A stretch of 10,459 nt of DNA from Clostridia bacterium (GCA_017382915.1 JAFNZJ010000076.1:1-10459), one strand, 5' to 3'; counted from the stretch's first letter, positions 1 through 6,819 are shown. Translations and numbers: made by a program. Notes: generated by a model not told the origin, from the letters alone.

Positions 1-141
1 CAACTTGTTGAATTTAAAACTGTAATTAACAAATACAGCGACACCTTTTCATTCTGTGAAACGGTTAATGAAACCTTTGGCACCTTTAACCATAATAAGA
101 CCGTTGCACATAAGGAGCTTCATTTAGACACCTATTCATAA
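1..141 (+). CDS. C-terminal 46 residues of an unrecognised protein (5' truncated by window edge)
   Basis: Frame 1 is open from the first base to a TAA at 139-141 and encodes 46 residues ending in HKELHLDTYS. Codon choice (ACC, GGC, CTT, GAG) matches the conserved genes of the window, and a strong terminator starts five bases after the stop, so this is very likely the true end of a gene that begins outside the window. The fragment is polar, with no membrane segment and no catalytic motif that I recognise. I cannot name a family from this tail alone. Confidence 0.72.
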   Translation, partial: QLVEFKTVINKYSDTFSFCETVNETFGTFNHNKTVAHKELHLDTYS

Positions 142-145
142 AAAT

Positions 146-183
146 AAAGCAGGCTACAGTTTATACTGTAGCCTGCTTTTTTT
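146..183 (+). terminator. Intrinsic terminator after the partial first gene
   Basis: Bases 146-160 pair perfectly with 165-179, giving a 15 bp stem including the A/T flank, a TTAT tetraloop at 161-164 and a T tract from 177 to 183. The stem core is GCAGGCTACAGT. The last two T bases are also the first two bases of the next promoter's -35 box. Confidence 0.95.
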
Positions 184-210
184 GACAAAGTGTGTTAGTT
201 TTGGTATAAT
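182..210 (+). promoter_or_regulatory. Consensus sigma-A promoter with extended -10, for the membrane protein gene
   Basis: TTGACA at 182-187, a 17-base spacer, and TATAAT at 205-210, with a TG at 202-203 forming an extended -10. Every base matches the housekeeping consensus. Transcription should start near 217, leaving a leader of about 23 bases before the ATG at 240. A strong ribosome binding site, AAAGGAGGT, lies at 225-233. Confidence 0.9.
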
Positions 211-239
211 ATGTTTAACTTGTTAAAGGAGGTCTTTTG

Positions 240-1190
240 ATGACAAATGTTTTTCAAAAAATATCAGCAATAATATATTCATTAATGGCAATTACCCTTT
301 TAGGTTGTGCCGGTTATTCGTTATATATAATACTGCTTGATGGTACATTCTATCCACCTAAAATAATTTCATTTGCCATTTTTACCGCTACTGCAATTGC
401 CATTACTACAATAGCATTTTTTATAACAAAAGCCGCCTTTAAGGGCAAAAACCTTTATAAACTAGTTATTATAAGCGTTTTAGCCGTTTTACCCTTAACA
501 ACTATTTGTTCGACACTTTTGAATTTTGATATTAACTATTTGTTTTATAGCAACATTTATCTTTACATGTCTCACCGCACGCCAGCAGCACCAACAACAT
601 TAATATTGAGTATTATTATAATTGCTACCGCTTTGAACATTTTAGCTTTATGCTTTAATAGTAACAAACAAAACGGAAACGAGCCTAAAATAAAAAATTC
701 CAAGTCTACTAAAATATTGGGTAGCATTTTTAGCGTTTTTTCCATTTTAACAGGCGCAATTATTTTGATTTGGTACGTTCTTCAGGTTGTTTTAATTAGC
801 GATTATAATAAACTTTTTGAAACATATTCCTCCTATTATCGTTGGCACCTAATCTTTTTGATTTTTGCTTCAATTATTCTAATTTTAAACGGAGTTTTAT
901 CTTTAATTTGCGTATTTTCTAATACTATGCGCTCTAGATTACTTAAAACAGCAATAATAACATTTATGATTTTTATAGTTCTTTGGTTTTTAAGTAATTC
1001 ATATTCTTCCTCGGAGGAAATTTTTGTAGGAATCGAAACTTTGATAATATATATTGCAAAAAATTTATTTAACGCAAATATTCCCAGTAAAATAATATCT
1101 GTTTTGGATATGGTTTTTTCCTTTCAAGTTTTTTGTCCGTTAGGACTTTTTACCTTTATAAAGATAGCCAAAAAATATAATAACGATTAG
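240..1190 (+). CDS. Orphan polytopic membrane protein, about 8 transmembrane segments, possible 4+4 duplication
   Basis: The 316-residue product is almost entirely hydrophobic. Likely membrane segments are near residues 9-33, 42-64, 74-94, 118-139, 160-186, 203-226, 234-252 and 285-308. A polar, lysine/asparagine-rich linker at 140-158 splits them into two groups of four. The two halves start similarly (KISAIIYSLMA at 7-17, KILGSIFSVFS at 158-168) and have comparable spacing, which suggests an internal duplication by eye only. I chose ATG 240 over the in-frame TTG at 237 because AGGAGG (227-232) sits seven bases from the ATG but only four from the TTG. The gene is monocistronic, with its own consensus promoter and terminator. 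Its composition is clearly AT-richer than its neighbours: the stretch 841-900 has 16 G/C in 60. I see no transporter, enzyme or channel signature, and do not assign a function. It could be a recently acquired or fast-evolving gene. Confidence 0.85.
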   Translation: MTNVFQKISAIIYSLMAITLLGCAGYSLYIILLDGTFYPPKIISFAIFTATAIAITTIAFFITKAAFKGKNLYKLVIISVLAVLPLTTICSTLLNFDINYLFYSNIYLYMSHRTPAAPTTLILSIIIIATALNILALCFNSNKQNGNEPKIKNSKSTKILGSIFSVFSILTGAIILIWYVLQVVLISDYNKLFETYSSYYRWHLIFLIFASIILILNGVLSLICVFSNTMRSRLLKTAIITFMIFIVLWFLSNSYSSSEEIFVGIETLIIYIAKNLFNANIPSKIISVLDMVFSFQVFCPLGLFTFIKIAKKYNND

Positions 1191-1191
1191 C

Positions 1192-1219
1192 AAAAAGGCC
1201 CGTTTAGACGGGCCTTTTT
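1192..1219. terminator. Bidirectional terminator between convergent genes
   Basis: GGCCCGT (1197-1203) pairs with ACGGGCC (1208-1214) around a TTAG loop. The stem is extended by five A bases (1192-1196) against T bases at 1215-1219. The A tract on one side and T tract on the other let it act on both strands. It begins two bases after the membrane protein stop and touches the stop codon of the opposing SpoIID-like gene. Confidence 0.93.
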
Positions 1220-2190
1220 TATTTTAGTTTAACTATTTTAATCCCTTCATAATAGGCGTTTAATATTTCGGTATAGGTGCTGCCCTGCTCGGCCATATAG
1301 TTGGCGCCAAACTGGCTCATGCCAACTGCGTGGCCATAGCCGTTTACAGTAAAAATAAAGGTGTTGTTGCTAAAGGTTAAATCAAAGGCGGCAGAGCGCA
1401 GGTTAAAGGCTGTACGAAGTTGGGCGCCTGTAAAATCTTTACCGCAAAGGGTAATTTTTTTGACCGTGCCTGCGGTGGTTTTTTGATTTTTGCCTATAAA
1501 TTTTGCCGCGTCATCCCCGGGTGTGGCACCAAGCGATATAAGTTTATTTTTAAAATCATCGGTCGTTACCTTTACCTCACTTAAAAACTGCGGGCAAAGC
1601 AAATCATAGGCACTGCTTTTGCTTTTAAGGTATGGGTAGGCACTGCCCCAAACATTTTCTGCCGATTCAGTATTGCCGGGCGAAATTGCATGGTATGCCG
1701 CAAAAATCGGCTGATTATCATAAACTATAAGCATATCCTTAACGGCGGTTATTACATCCTTTAACTTTTTTTCATATTCGGTCTGCTTTTCGCCCCATTT
1801 GGCTTTGCGCCCTTCGGCATCAATATAGCCTTGGTCCAATGATGAATCATTGGTAAGGTCATATTCACTACCCTTATTTTGTGTAGCCTTACGGTAGGCA
1901 AAGGTGTATGCTGCAAGGGCCTGCGCCTTTAATGCCTCGGCATTATTGGTGGCCGCCATCTCGGCCGCGAGTACCCCAAGCAAATATTCTTCTGTTTTAA
2001 TGTTTTCAACCTTTTCGGTATCTTTAAAATAAAGTCTGAATTCATCAATGCTTTTTAAATTTGCCGTATCTGTAACGGGCGCACTGCTTGTCCCTAAAGG
2101 CTCTGTTTCCCCGCTATCCACCGCAATAAGCGGCATAAGTAAAAATGAAAATGTAAGTATAAGTGTTAAACCAAGGTATAAATTTTTCAT
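1219..2190 (-). CDS. spoIID: SpoIID/LytB-family peptidoglycan lytic protein
   Basis: The 323-residue product has an N-terminal hydrophobic segment (residues about 4-24) that should anchor or export it. A SpoIID domain follows. EYLLGVLAAEMAA (68-80) carries Glu77, matching the catalytic glutamate of the SpoIID lytic transglycosylase. EALKAQALAAYTFAYR (85-100), YHAISPGNTESAENVWG (166-182) and NGYGHAVGMSQFGANYMAEQG (283-303) are the other family blocks. In Bacillus, SpoIID works with SpoIIP and SpoIIM to strip glycan chains during engulfment. I chose ATG at 2190 because GGAGG (2197-2201) lies six bases upstream; an upstream in-frame start at 2232 would add a charged stretch that spoils the signal. 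The family glycine in GHGVGMSQ is alanine here, and the YH(S/A)xS block has no nearby cysteines, unlike zinc-binding clostridial SpoIID. It could be a paralogue (LytB/SpoIID-like) rather than the sporulation protein itself. I saw no convincing sigma-E promoter upstream. Confidence 0.9.
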   Translation of the reverse strand: MKNLYLGLTLILTFSFLLMPLIAVDSGETEPLGTSSAPVTDTANLKSIDEFRLYFKDTEKVENIKTEEYLLGVLAAEMAATNNAEALKAQALAAYTFAYRKATQNKGSEYDLTNDSSLDQGYIDAEGRKAKWGEKQTEYEKKLKDVITAVKDMLIVYDNQPIFAAYHAISPGNTESAENVWGSAYPYLKSKSSAYDLLCPQFLSEVKVTTDDFKNKLISLGATPGDDAAKFIGKNQKTTAGTVKKITLCGKDFTGAQLRTAFNLRSAAFDLTFSNNTFIFTVNGYGHAVGMSQFGANYMAEQGSTYTEILNAYYEGIKIVKLK

Positions 2191-2261
2191 AATAATCCTC
2201 CGCTTTTTATCTCCATTACATTTTATTACCAAAATAAGCCAAATATTACTGCATTTTTTGG

Positions 2262-2290
2262 TTGACTAATTTTAGGTTTCAAACTATAAT
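2262..2290 (+). promoter_or_regulatory. Sigma-A promoter for the DUF1015-galE operon
   Basis: TTGACT (2262-2267), a 17-base spacer and TATAAT (2285-2290) differ from consensus by one base. Transcription should start near 2297, giving a leader of about 30 bases. An alternating AT stretch (2286-2310) follows. The promoter lies in the divergent region between the SpoIID-like gene and this operon. Confidence 0.85.
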
Positions 2291-2327
2291 ATATATGTAT
2301 ATATTTATATGAAACGGAGTGTTTTAT

Positions 2328-3590
2328 TTGGCAGTTGTAAAACCCTTTAAGGGCTTAAGGTTTAAAGAATCTGCAGGCCCTATTAATGAGCTTGTTTGCC
2401 CCCCTTATGACATTATAAGTGAGGATGAACGTAAAGAGTTTTTAAAAACCAACCCACACAATGTAATCCGCTTGGAATTACCTAAAGAGGGTAAAGATAT
2501 TTACAAAAAAGCCGGCGAGGTATTAAACACCTGGCTTGAAAAGGGCATTGTTGCCACCGAGGATGAAAATAAGTTTTACATTTATGAGGAAGAGTTTGAG
2601 GTAGAGGGCGTACGCCGCAGCTTTAAGGGTGTAATTGCCAGGGTAAAGCTTACCGAGTTTAGTGAGGGCGTTGTTATCCCCCACGAAAACACCCTTTCTG
2701 CCGCTAAAGAGGACCGCTTTAACCTTATGTGTGCCACAGGCTGTAACTTCAGTCAGGTTTACTGCCTGTTTGAGGATAAGGACAAAAAAATCAGCGATAT
2801 TTTTGAAGATACCGCAAAAGGCAAACCTATTCACGACTTTGTAGCATCTGACGGCGTTACCCAAAGACTTTGGACTGCCGATGAAGACTGTGGTCTGACC
2901 GAGCTTTTTAAAGACAAATGCCTTTATATTGCCGACGGTCACCACCGCTATGAAACGGCACTGCGCTACCGCACATTTGAGCGGGCAAACGGCGCCGCCC
3001 CCGATGCTGCCAGCGAATATGTTATGATGATGCTGGTACCAATGGAAAGCGACGGCTTGGTTGTATTCCCCACCCACCGCGTTATTCATTCACTTAAAAA
3101 CTTTGATGGCAAGCAGCTGCTTTTATCGGCCAGGGAGTTTTTTGATATTGGTGAAATCACCACCCCCGAAAAGCTTGAAAACCATCTTAAATCTGAATAT
3201 GAGGCAGGCAAAATGTCATTTGGTGCCTATATTGACGGTAGGTATTATATACTGTCACTTAAAAGCACCCCTACCCTTGAGGAGCTTTTACCAAACCTGC
3301 ACGAAACACTTCGTGAGCTTGATGTTACGGTGCTTCACAGCCTTATATTAGAAAGGCTTATGGGCATTGATAAGGATAATATGGCAAAGCAAATAAATCT
3401 GCGCTACACCCGTGATATGGATGATGCCGTAAATCAGGTTAAAAAGGGTGCTAACTGTGCCTTCTTCCTTAACCCCACCCGCGTTAAACAAATTGCCGCG
3501 GTTGGCGGTGCAGGTCAAAAGATGCCCCAAAAATCCACCTATTTTTACCCCAAGCTTATTACAGGTCTTGTAATGAATAAAATCAAATAA
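2328..3590 (+). CDS. DUF1015 family protein, ParB/SerK-like fold suspected
   Basis: The 420-residue soluble protein has the full set of DUF1015 (COG4198) landmarks: MAVVKPFKGLRF at the N terminus, CPPYD (24-28), PHENT with HEnT at 119-122 followed by KEDR (127-130), and the family hallmark ADGHHRYETALRYR, with D203-G204-H205-H206-R207. The DGHHR box resembles the GxHR box of the ParB/sulfiredoxin-like fold found in free-serine kinases such as archaeal SerK, and DUF1015 genes often sit next to serA/serC in Firmicutes and Thermotogae. A serine-linked role is therefore an inference, not shown here, and no ser genes lie in this window. I chose the TTG at 2328 because GGAG (2316-2319) is eight bases upstream; a GTG at 2319 overlaps that site and is unlikely. 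It is transcribed from the promoter at 2262-2290 and probably co-transcribed with galE, 21 bases downstream. Confidence 0.88.
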   Translation: MAVVKPFKGLRFKESAGPINELVCPPYDIISEDERKEFLKTNPHNVIRLELPKEGKDIYKKAGEVLNTWLEKGIVATEDENKFYIYEEEFEVEGVRRSFKGVIARVKLTEFSEGVVIPHENTLSAAKEDRFNLMCATGCNFSQVYCLFEDKDKKISDIFEDTAKGKPIHDFVASDGVTQRLWTADEDCGLTELFKDKCLYIADGHHRYETALRYRTFERANGAAPDAASEYVMMMLVPMESDGLVVFPTHRVIHSLKNFDGKQLLLSAREFFDIGEITTPEKLENHLKSEYEAGKMSFGAYIDGRYYILSLKSTPTLEELLPNLHETLRELDVTVLHSLILERLMGIDKDNMAKQINLRYTRDMDDAVNQVKKGANCAFFLNPTRVKQIAAVGGAGQKMPQKSTYFYPKLITGLVMNKIK

Positions 3591-3611
3591 CCAAAAAGGG
3601 AGTTTTAAATT

Positions 3612-4625
3612 ATGTCAATTTTAGTTACCGGCGGTGCAGGTTATATTGGTAGCCACACCCTTATAGCACTTATTGAGGCTGGCTTTGAGCCAATTGTTGT
3701 TGATAACCTTTGCAACAGCAAAAAGGAATCATTAAAGCGTGTTGAAAAAATCACAGGCAAAAAAATCAAATTTTATGAAAATGATGTCCGCGATGCCAAG
3801 GCTATGGATAAAATTTTCAGCAAAAATAACATTGATTCGGTTATTCATTTTGCAGGTCTTAAGGCGGTTGGCGAATCGGTTCAAAAGCCTATGGAGTATT
3901 ATGACAATAACCTTACCAGCACCTTTGTTTTGATTGATGCTATGAAAAAGCATAATGTTAAAAAGATTGTTTTTTCAAGCTCGGCCACCGTTTACGGCGC
4001 ATCCGAAACAGTACCCCTTAAAGAGGGTATGCCCACCGGTGCCACCAACCCCTACGGCAGAACAAAGCTGTTTATTGAAGAAATTTTGCGCGACCTTTAT
4101 GTTAGTGATAATAGCTGGAGCATTACCCTGCTTCGTTACTTTAACCCCATTGGCGCACACATCAGCGGCACCATTGGTGAAGACCCAAAAGGTATTCCCA
4201 ACAACCTTATGCCCTACATATCACAGGTTGCGGTTGGCAAGTTAGAAAAGCTTCATGTATTTGGTGATGATTATAATACCGCCGACGGCACAGGCGTTAG
4301 GGATTACATTCACGTTGTTGACCTTGCTGCAGGCCATGTTAAGGCAGTACAGTGGGTACTTGGTAATGAAGGCTGTGAGGAAATTAACCTTGGTACCGGT
4401 AACGGCACCAGCGTGCTGGAACTGAAAAATGCTTTTGAAAAGGCATCCGGCAAAGATGTTCCCTTTGTAATTGACCCCCGCCGCCCCGGTGACCTTGGTG
4501 AGGTTTATGCCGATGCAAGCAAGGCCAAAGAGCTGCTTGGCTGGGAGGCTAAACTTAACATTGAAAGAATGTGTGAGGATAGCTGGCGTTGGCAAAAGAA
4601 CAACCCCAACGGTTATGATAAATAG
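3612..4625 (+). CDS. galE: UDP-glucose 4-epimerase
   Basis: The 337-residue product is a full-length extended SDR enzyme that interconverts UDP-glucose and UDP-galactose in the Leloir pathway and supplies galactosyl donors for surface glycans. The NAD-binding Rossmann motif is GGAGYIGS (7-14). The catalytic set is Ser124 in SSSATVYG, Tyr148 and Lys152 in NPYGRTK. ALRYFNP-type sequence (RYFNPIGA, 175-182), GTGVRDYIHVVD (227-237) and RRPGDLGEVYADASKA (290-305) are the substrate-binding blocks. At the position that is Tyr299 in the E. coli enzyme and Cys307 in the human enzyme, this protein has Val298, a smaller residue, so it may also accept UDP-GlcNAc/UDP-GalNAc. GGGAG at 3598-3602 lies nine bases before the ATG. 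The gene follows DUF1015 without an intervening promoter and ends at a strong terminator. Confidence 0.97.
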   Translation: MSILVTGGAGYIGSHTLIALIEAGFEPIVVDNLCNSKKESLKRVEKITGKKIKFYENDVRDAKAMDKIFSKNNIDSVIHFAGLKAVGESVQKPMEYYDNNLTSTFVLIDAMKKHNVKKIVFSSSATVYGASETVPLKEGMPTGATNPYGRTKLFIEEILRDLYVSDNSWSITLLRYFNPIGAHISGTIGEDPKGIPNNLMPYISQVAVGKLEKLHVFGDDYNTADGTGVRDYIHVVDLAAGHVKAVQWVLGNEGCEEINLGTGNGTSVLELKNAFEKASGKDVPFVIDPRRPGDLGEVYADASKAKELLGWEAKLNIERMCEDSWRWQKNNPNGYDK

Positions 4626-4632
4626 GTATAAT

Positions 4633-4669
4633 AAAACCCGAGAGTTAAGATTTTAACTCTCGGGTTTTT
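4633..4669. terminator. Bidirectional terminator between galE and the DUF896 gene
   Basis: Bases 4633-4648 (AAAACCCGAGAGTTAA) pair perfectly with 4653-4668 around a GATT loop, with a T run at 4665-4669 and an A run at 4633-4636 for the other strand. It serves both galE and the leftward replication operon, whose last stop codon lies at 4671-4673. Confidence 0.95.
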
Positions 4670-4670
4670 G

Positions 4671-4904
4671 TTAGCTTAAATATTTATCTTCCTTTTTGGT
4701 TTTAACTCGCTCGGTGAGTTTTTGCTTATTGCCCTTTTCATCCACCACATAGGTGTTTTCAAGCTGGGCTATAAGGCTTTTTTTATAGGCTTCAATATAC
4801 TCTTTGCGAAGTATAGCCTGTTCTGCCTTTTCATCATCGGTAAGGCCTTCTGCCTTTTGTTTGCGGGCAAGTTCATTTATTCTTTTGATTTTATCCTCGG
4901 TCAT
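4671..4904 (-). CDS. DUF896 family small protein (YnzC-like)
   Basis: The 77-residue product matches the DUF896 pattern: an N-terminal helical hairpin, IKRINELARKQKAEGLTDDE (6-25), then EKAEQAILRKEYIEAYKKSL (25-44), and a basic, polar tail with VVDEKGN. Bacillus subtilis YnzC, of similar size, has the same two-helix N terminus and disordered C terminus; its precise role is unknown to me, though it sits in the SOS-regulated yneA-yneB-ynzC operon. Here it is the last gene of the helicase-loader operon. Its ribosome binding site AAAGAGGT (complement of 4911-4918) overlaps the TAA of the dnaI-like gene, and the two genes are 12 bases apart, so translation is probably coupled. The context suggests a link to replication, which is inference. 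Confidence 0.9.
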   Translation of the reverse strand: MTEDKIKRINELARKQKAEGLTDDEKAEQAILRKEYIEAYKKSLIAQLENTYVVDEKGNKQKLTERVKTKKEDKYLS

Positions 4905-4910
4905 TTCAGT

Positions 4911-4918
4911 ACCTCTTT
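4911..4918 (-). promoter_or_regulatory. Ribosome binding site of the DUF896 gene, overlapping the upstream stop codon
   Basis: On the minus strand this reads AAAGAGGT, six bases before the ATG at 4904. It shares bases 4917-4918 with the stop codon of the dnaI-like gene (4917-4919), an arrangement that favours re-initiation by ribosomes finishing that gene. Confidence 0.75.
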
Positions 4919-5864
4919 AAAGATTTTCTAAACGCTTTTGCTGGCGCACATCATTACCGCTAAACTGCTTTAAGGCATAACTGCCAATTATACGTGATGC
5001 CACCCTTGGGGTGTAACGGTCGGCAAGCTCCTCCATATTAAGGTTGGTGCTGATAACGGTGGGTTTGCCCGACAGCAAGCGGGTGTTTATTATGTTATAA
5101 ATTGATGCCTGTGTAAAGGAAGTGGCAAATTCGGTGCCTAAATCATCAATGATTAAAAGGTCGCACTCTAAAACATCCTCTAAAAAGTGGCCGTCACCGT
5201 TGCCTTTAAAATGCTCCTTTTCAAGCTTATGTAAAAGGTTTTGGGCGGGGCTGTAAATTGCGCCAAGCCCTTTGCCAAGCGCTGCGGCGGCAATGGCAAG
5301 TGACAAATGCGTTTTACCAAGACCTGTACCACCAAAAAACAAAACACTTTGTGATGCGGGGTTTAAATCTTCGGCATAGCTTTTAGCAAAATCAAAAACC
5401 TTTTTCATAACCGCCTTATCGGCAGGGTTTTGATAATAATCTAAACTAAAATTCTCAAATGTACACTCATTTATGGGCATACCAACCGACAGCTGCTCAA
5501 AAGAAAGCTGCTTTGCCTTGGTTAAAACGCAACCGCAAAGTTTGGTGCCTAAATAGCCTGTATCACCGCAAAGGGGACAACAGGGCACATATTCATGAAG
5601 TCCCACCTTGGTTTTAAGCTGTTCAAGTTCATTTTTAAGGCGGTCACTTTTGGTTTTAATGGCGTTAAGGCGGTCAGTATCACCCGAAATTGCCACCATA
5701 CCCATTAAGGGCCCTAGGCGCATAAATTCGGCATCAATTGCCCTAAGCCTTGGCTCAGCATCATAGCATTTTGCCTTTTCTACCTCATAGGCGCGGCGGT
5801 TATCCTGTCCTTTTTTTATAACCTCATTTAGGGCCTTTTTTAAAATTTCTTTATTATATCCCAT
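4917..5864 (-). CDS. DnaI/DnaC-type AAA+ helicase loader
   Basis: The 315-residue ATPase loads the replicative DnaB-type helicase onto DNA at the origin and at restart sites. An N-terminal helical region (1-90) probably binds the helicase. A zinc-knuckle-like cluster follows, C96-x2-C99-x10-C110-x-C112 (CPLCGDTGYLGTKLCGC), which parallels the zinc-binding N-terminal domain of Bacillus DnaI. The AAA+ core has Walker A GGTGLGKTH (178-186, Lys184), Walker B LLIIDDLGTE (236-245), a sensor-1 ISTN (271-274) and candidate arginine finger residues Arg287/Arg291 in YTPRVASRI. It is translated from ATG 5864, one base after the stop of the dnaD-like gene, with GAGG at 5871-5874 inside that gene's last codons. 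IstB transposition helpers share the core but lack this N terminus, and no IstA transposase is nearby. I leave the symbol blank because databases name these both dnaI and dnaC. Confidence 0.93.
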   Translation of the reverse strand: MGYNKEILKKALNEVIKKGQDNRRAYEVEKAKCYDAEPRLRAIDAEFMRLGPLMGMVAISGDTDRLNAIKTKSDRLKNELEQLKTKVGLHEYVPCCPLCGDTGYLGTKLCGCVLTKAKQLSFEQLSVGMPINECTFENFSLDYYQNPADKAVMKKVFDFAKSYAEDLNPASQSVLFFGGTGLGKTHLSLAIAAAALGKGLGAIYSPAQNLLHKLEKEHFKGNGDGHFLEDVLECDLLIIDDLGTEFATSFTQASIYNIINTRLLSGKPTVISTNLNMEELADRYTPRVASRIIGSYALKQFSGNDVRQQKRLENL

Positions 5865-5865
5865 C

Positions 5866-6819
5866 TTAATCCTCGTTAATTATTTTACTTAAGGTAGCCT
5901 CTGAAAGGTCAAGGGTTGTATTTAAAAAGTTTTTACCCTTTTTGGCGGCGGGCTTATCACCGGTAGCAGTGCTTTGATTTTCAAGGTCTTTAACATCCTT
6001 AATGCCGGCTTTATGCCATTCAGTAAGCACCTTTTTTATGTAGGTTACCTTATACCTGCCAAGTGAATCAACGCAGGCATCGTACGCCTTTTTAAGCAGG
6101 GCTTCGGTCATTTTCCACTCAACTATGGCCTGTACTGCAAGCTTGCTTTCGCTTTCACTTGGGGCGCGGTTATCAAGCCCAAATGCCCTTTGCATTTTAT
6201 ACCAAGCGGTACGGGCGTTGCCAAGCTCCACAATACGGTTTTCGGCGGCCGATATACTGTTAATGCCGTTATCCACCCAGTCCTTTGCCACCTTTTCAAT
6301 GTAGCTTATGTTAAAGCGCTCGGCCTGGCGAGCATATTCAAGCACCATTAGTATAAGTGATGCATCCATACCTAAATCATCATACAGCCACACCAAAACA
6401 GAGCTTTCACTTTGCTTTAACATACGACCGAATTTTTGCTGTGCCTCATTAAGCAAAAAGGCAATTTCGGGCGATTCCAAGCCGCGGCGCGCAACCTCTT
6501 TACGGTCGGGTCTTATGGGTTTGGGCGGTGCCACCTTTTTGGGTGTGGGCGGAATAAGCTTTTCCACTACAAGGTCGTTTTCACCTTCAATGAAGCCAAG
6601 CTCACACCAAAACATAAGTGCATCACAAATATCGTCCACCGTAACATTAAAAAGGTTTGCCATTTCTTCGGGGTTAATTTCACCGTCATAGGTATGGCGC
6701 AGGCAATAAAGTATTACCCTAAGCTGCAGGGCACCTGCCAATTTTATGTGTGAATCAACTATTTCGCTGGGTACCGAAAAAGGCGGGGTTTTAAAATCCT
6801 TACGCACCTTAAACTGCAT
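5866..6819 (-). CDS. DnaD-like replication initiation protein with two DnaD/DnaB C-terminal domains
   Basis: The 317-residue protein has an N-terminal winged-helix-type domain (about 15-90), a proline/lysine linker (90-106) and two tandem DnaD C-terminal (DnaB_2) helical domains, near 122-196 and 205-280. Each ends in the family Y-x3-[IV]-x3-W signature: YIEKVAKDW (173-181) and YIKKVLTEW (260-268). Proteins of this class remodel origin DNA and recruit the helicase-loader complex in Firmicutes. The two-domain layout resembles Bacillus DnaB more than DnaD, which has one. I chose ATG 6819 rather than upstream ATGs at 6846 or 6876. A near-consensus promoter (6889-6861) would start the transcript near 6854, leaving no room for a ribosome site before 6846, and AAAGGAG (6830-6836) is ten bases before 6819. 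It is the first gene of a three-gene operon with dnaI-like and DUF896. Confidence 0.88.
   Translation of the reverse strand: MQFKVRKDFKTPPFSVPSEIVDSHIKLAGALQLRVILYCLRHTYDGEINPEEMANLFNVTVDDICDALMFWCELGFIEGENDLVVEKLIPPTPKKVAPPKPIRPDRKEVARRGLESPEIAFLLNEAQQKFGRMLKQSESSVLVWLYDDLGMDASLILMVLEYARQAERFNISYIEKVAKDWVDNGINSISAAENRIVELGNARTAWYKMQRAFGLDNRAPSESESKLAVQAIVEWKMTEALLKKAYDACVDSLGRYKVTYIKKVLTEWHKAGIKDVKDLENQSTATGDKPAAKKGKNFLNTTLDLSEATLSKIINED

Noticed and set aside
2191..2260. Minus-strand promoter for the SpoIID-like gene (sigma-A or sigma-E)
   Set aside because: Only weak pairs such as TTTGGC with TGTAAT could be found in this AT-rich stretch, and no CATA-type sigma-E -10 at proper spacing.
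2523..3089. Long minus-strand open frame (188 codons) opposite the DUF1015 gene
   Set aside because: It lies wholly inside a well-supported gene, has no ribosome site or recognisable domain, and such antisense frames follow from the codon usage.
4917..5864. IstB transposition helper
   Set aside because: The AAA+ core is shared, but the N-terminal zinc cluster, the dnaD-like partner and the lack of an IstA gene or terminal repeats fit a helicase loader.
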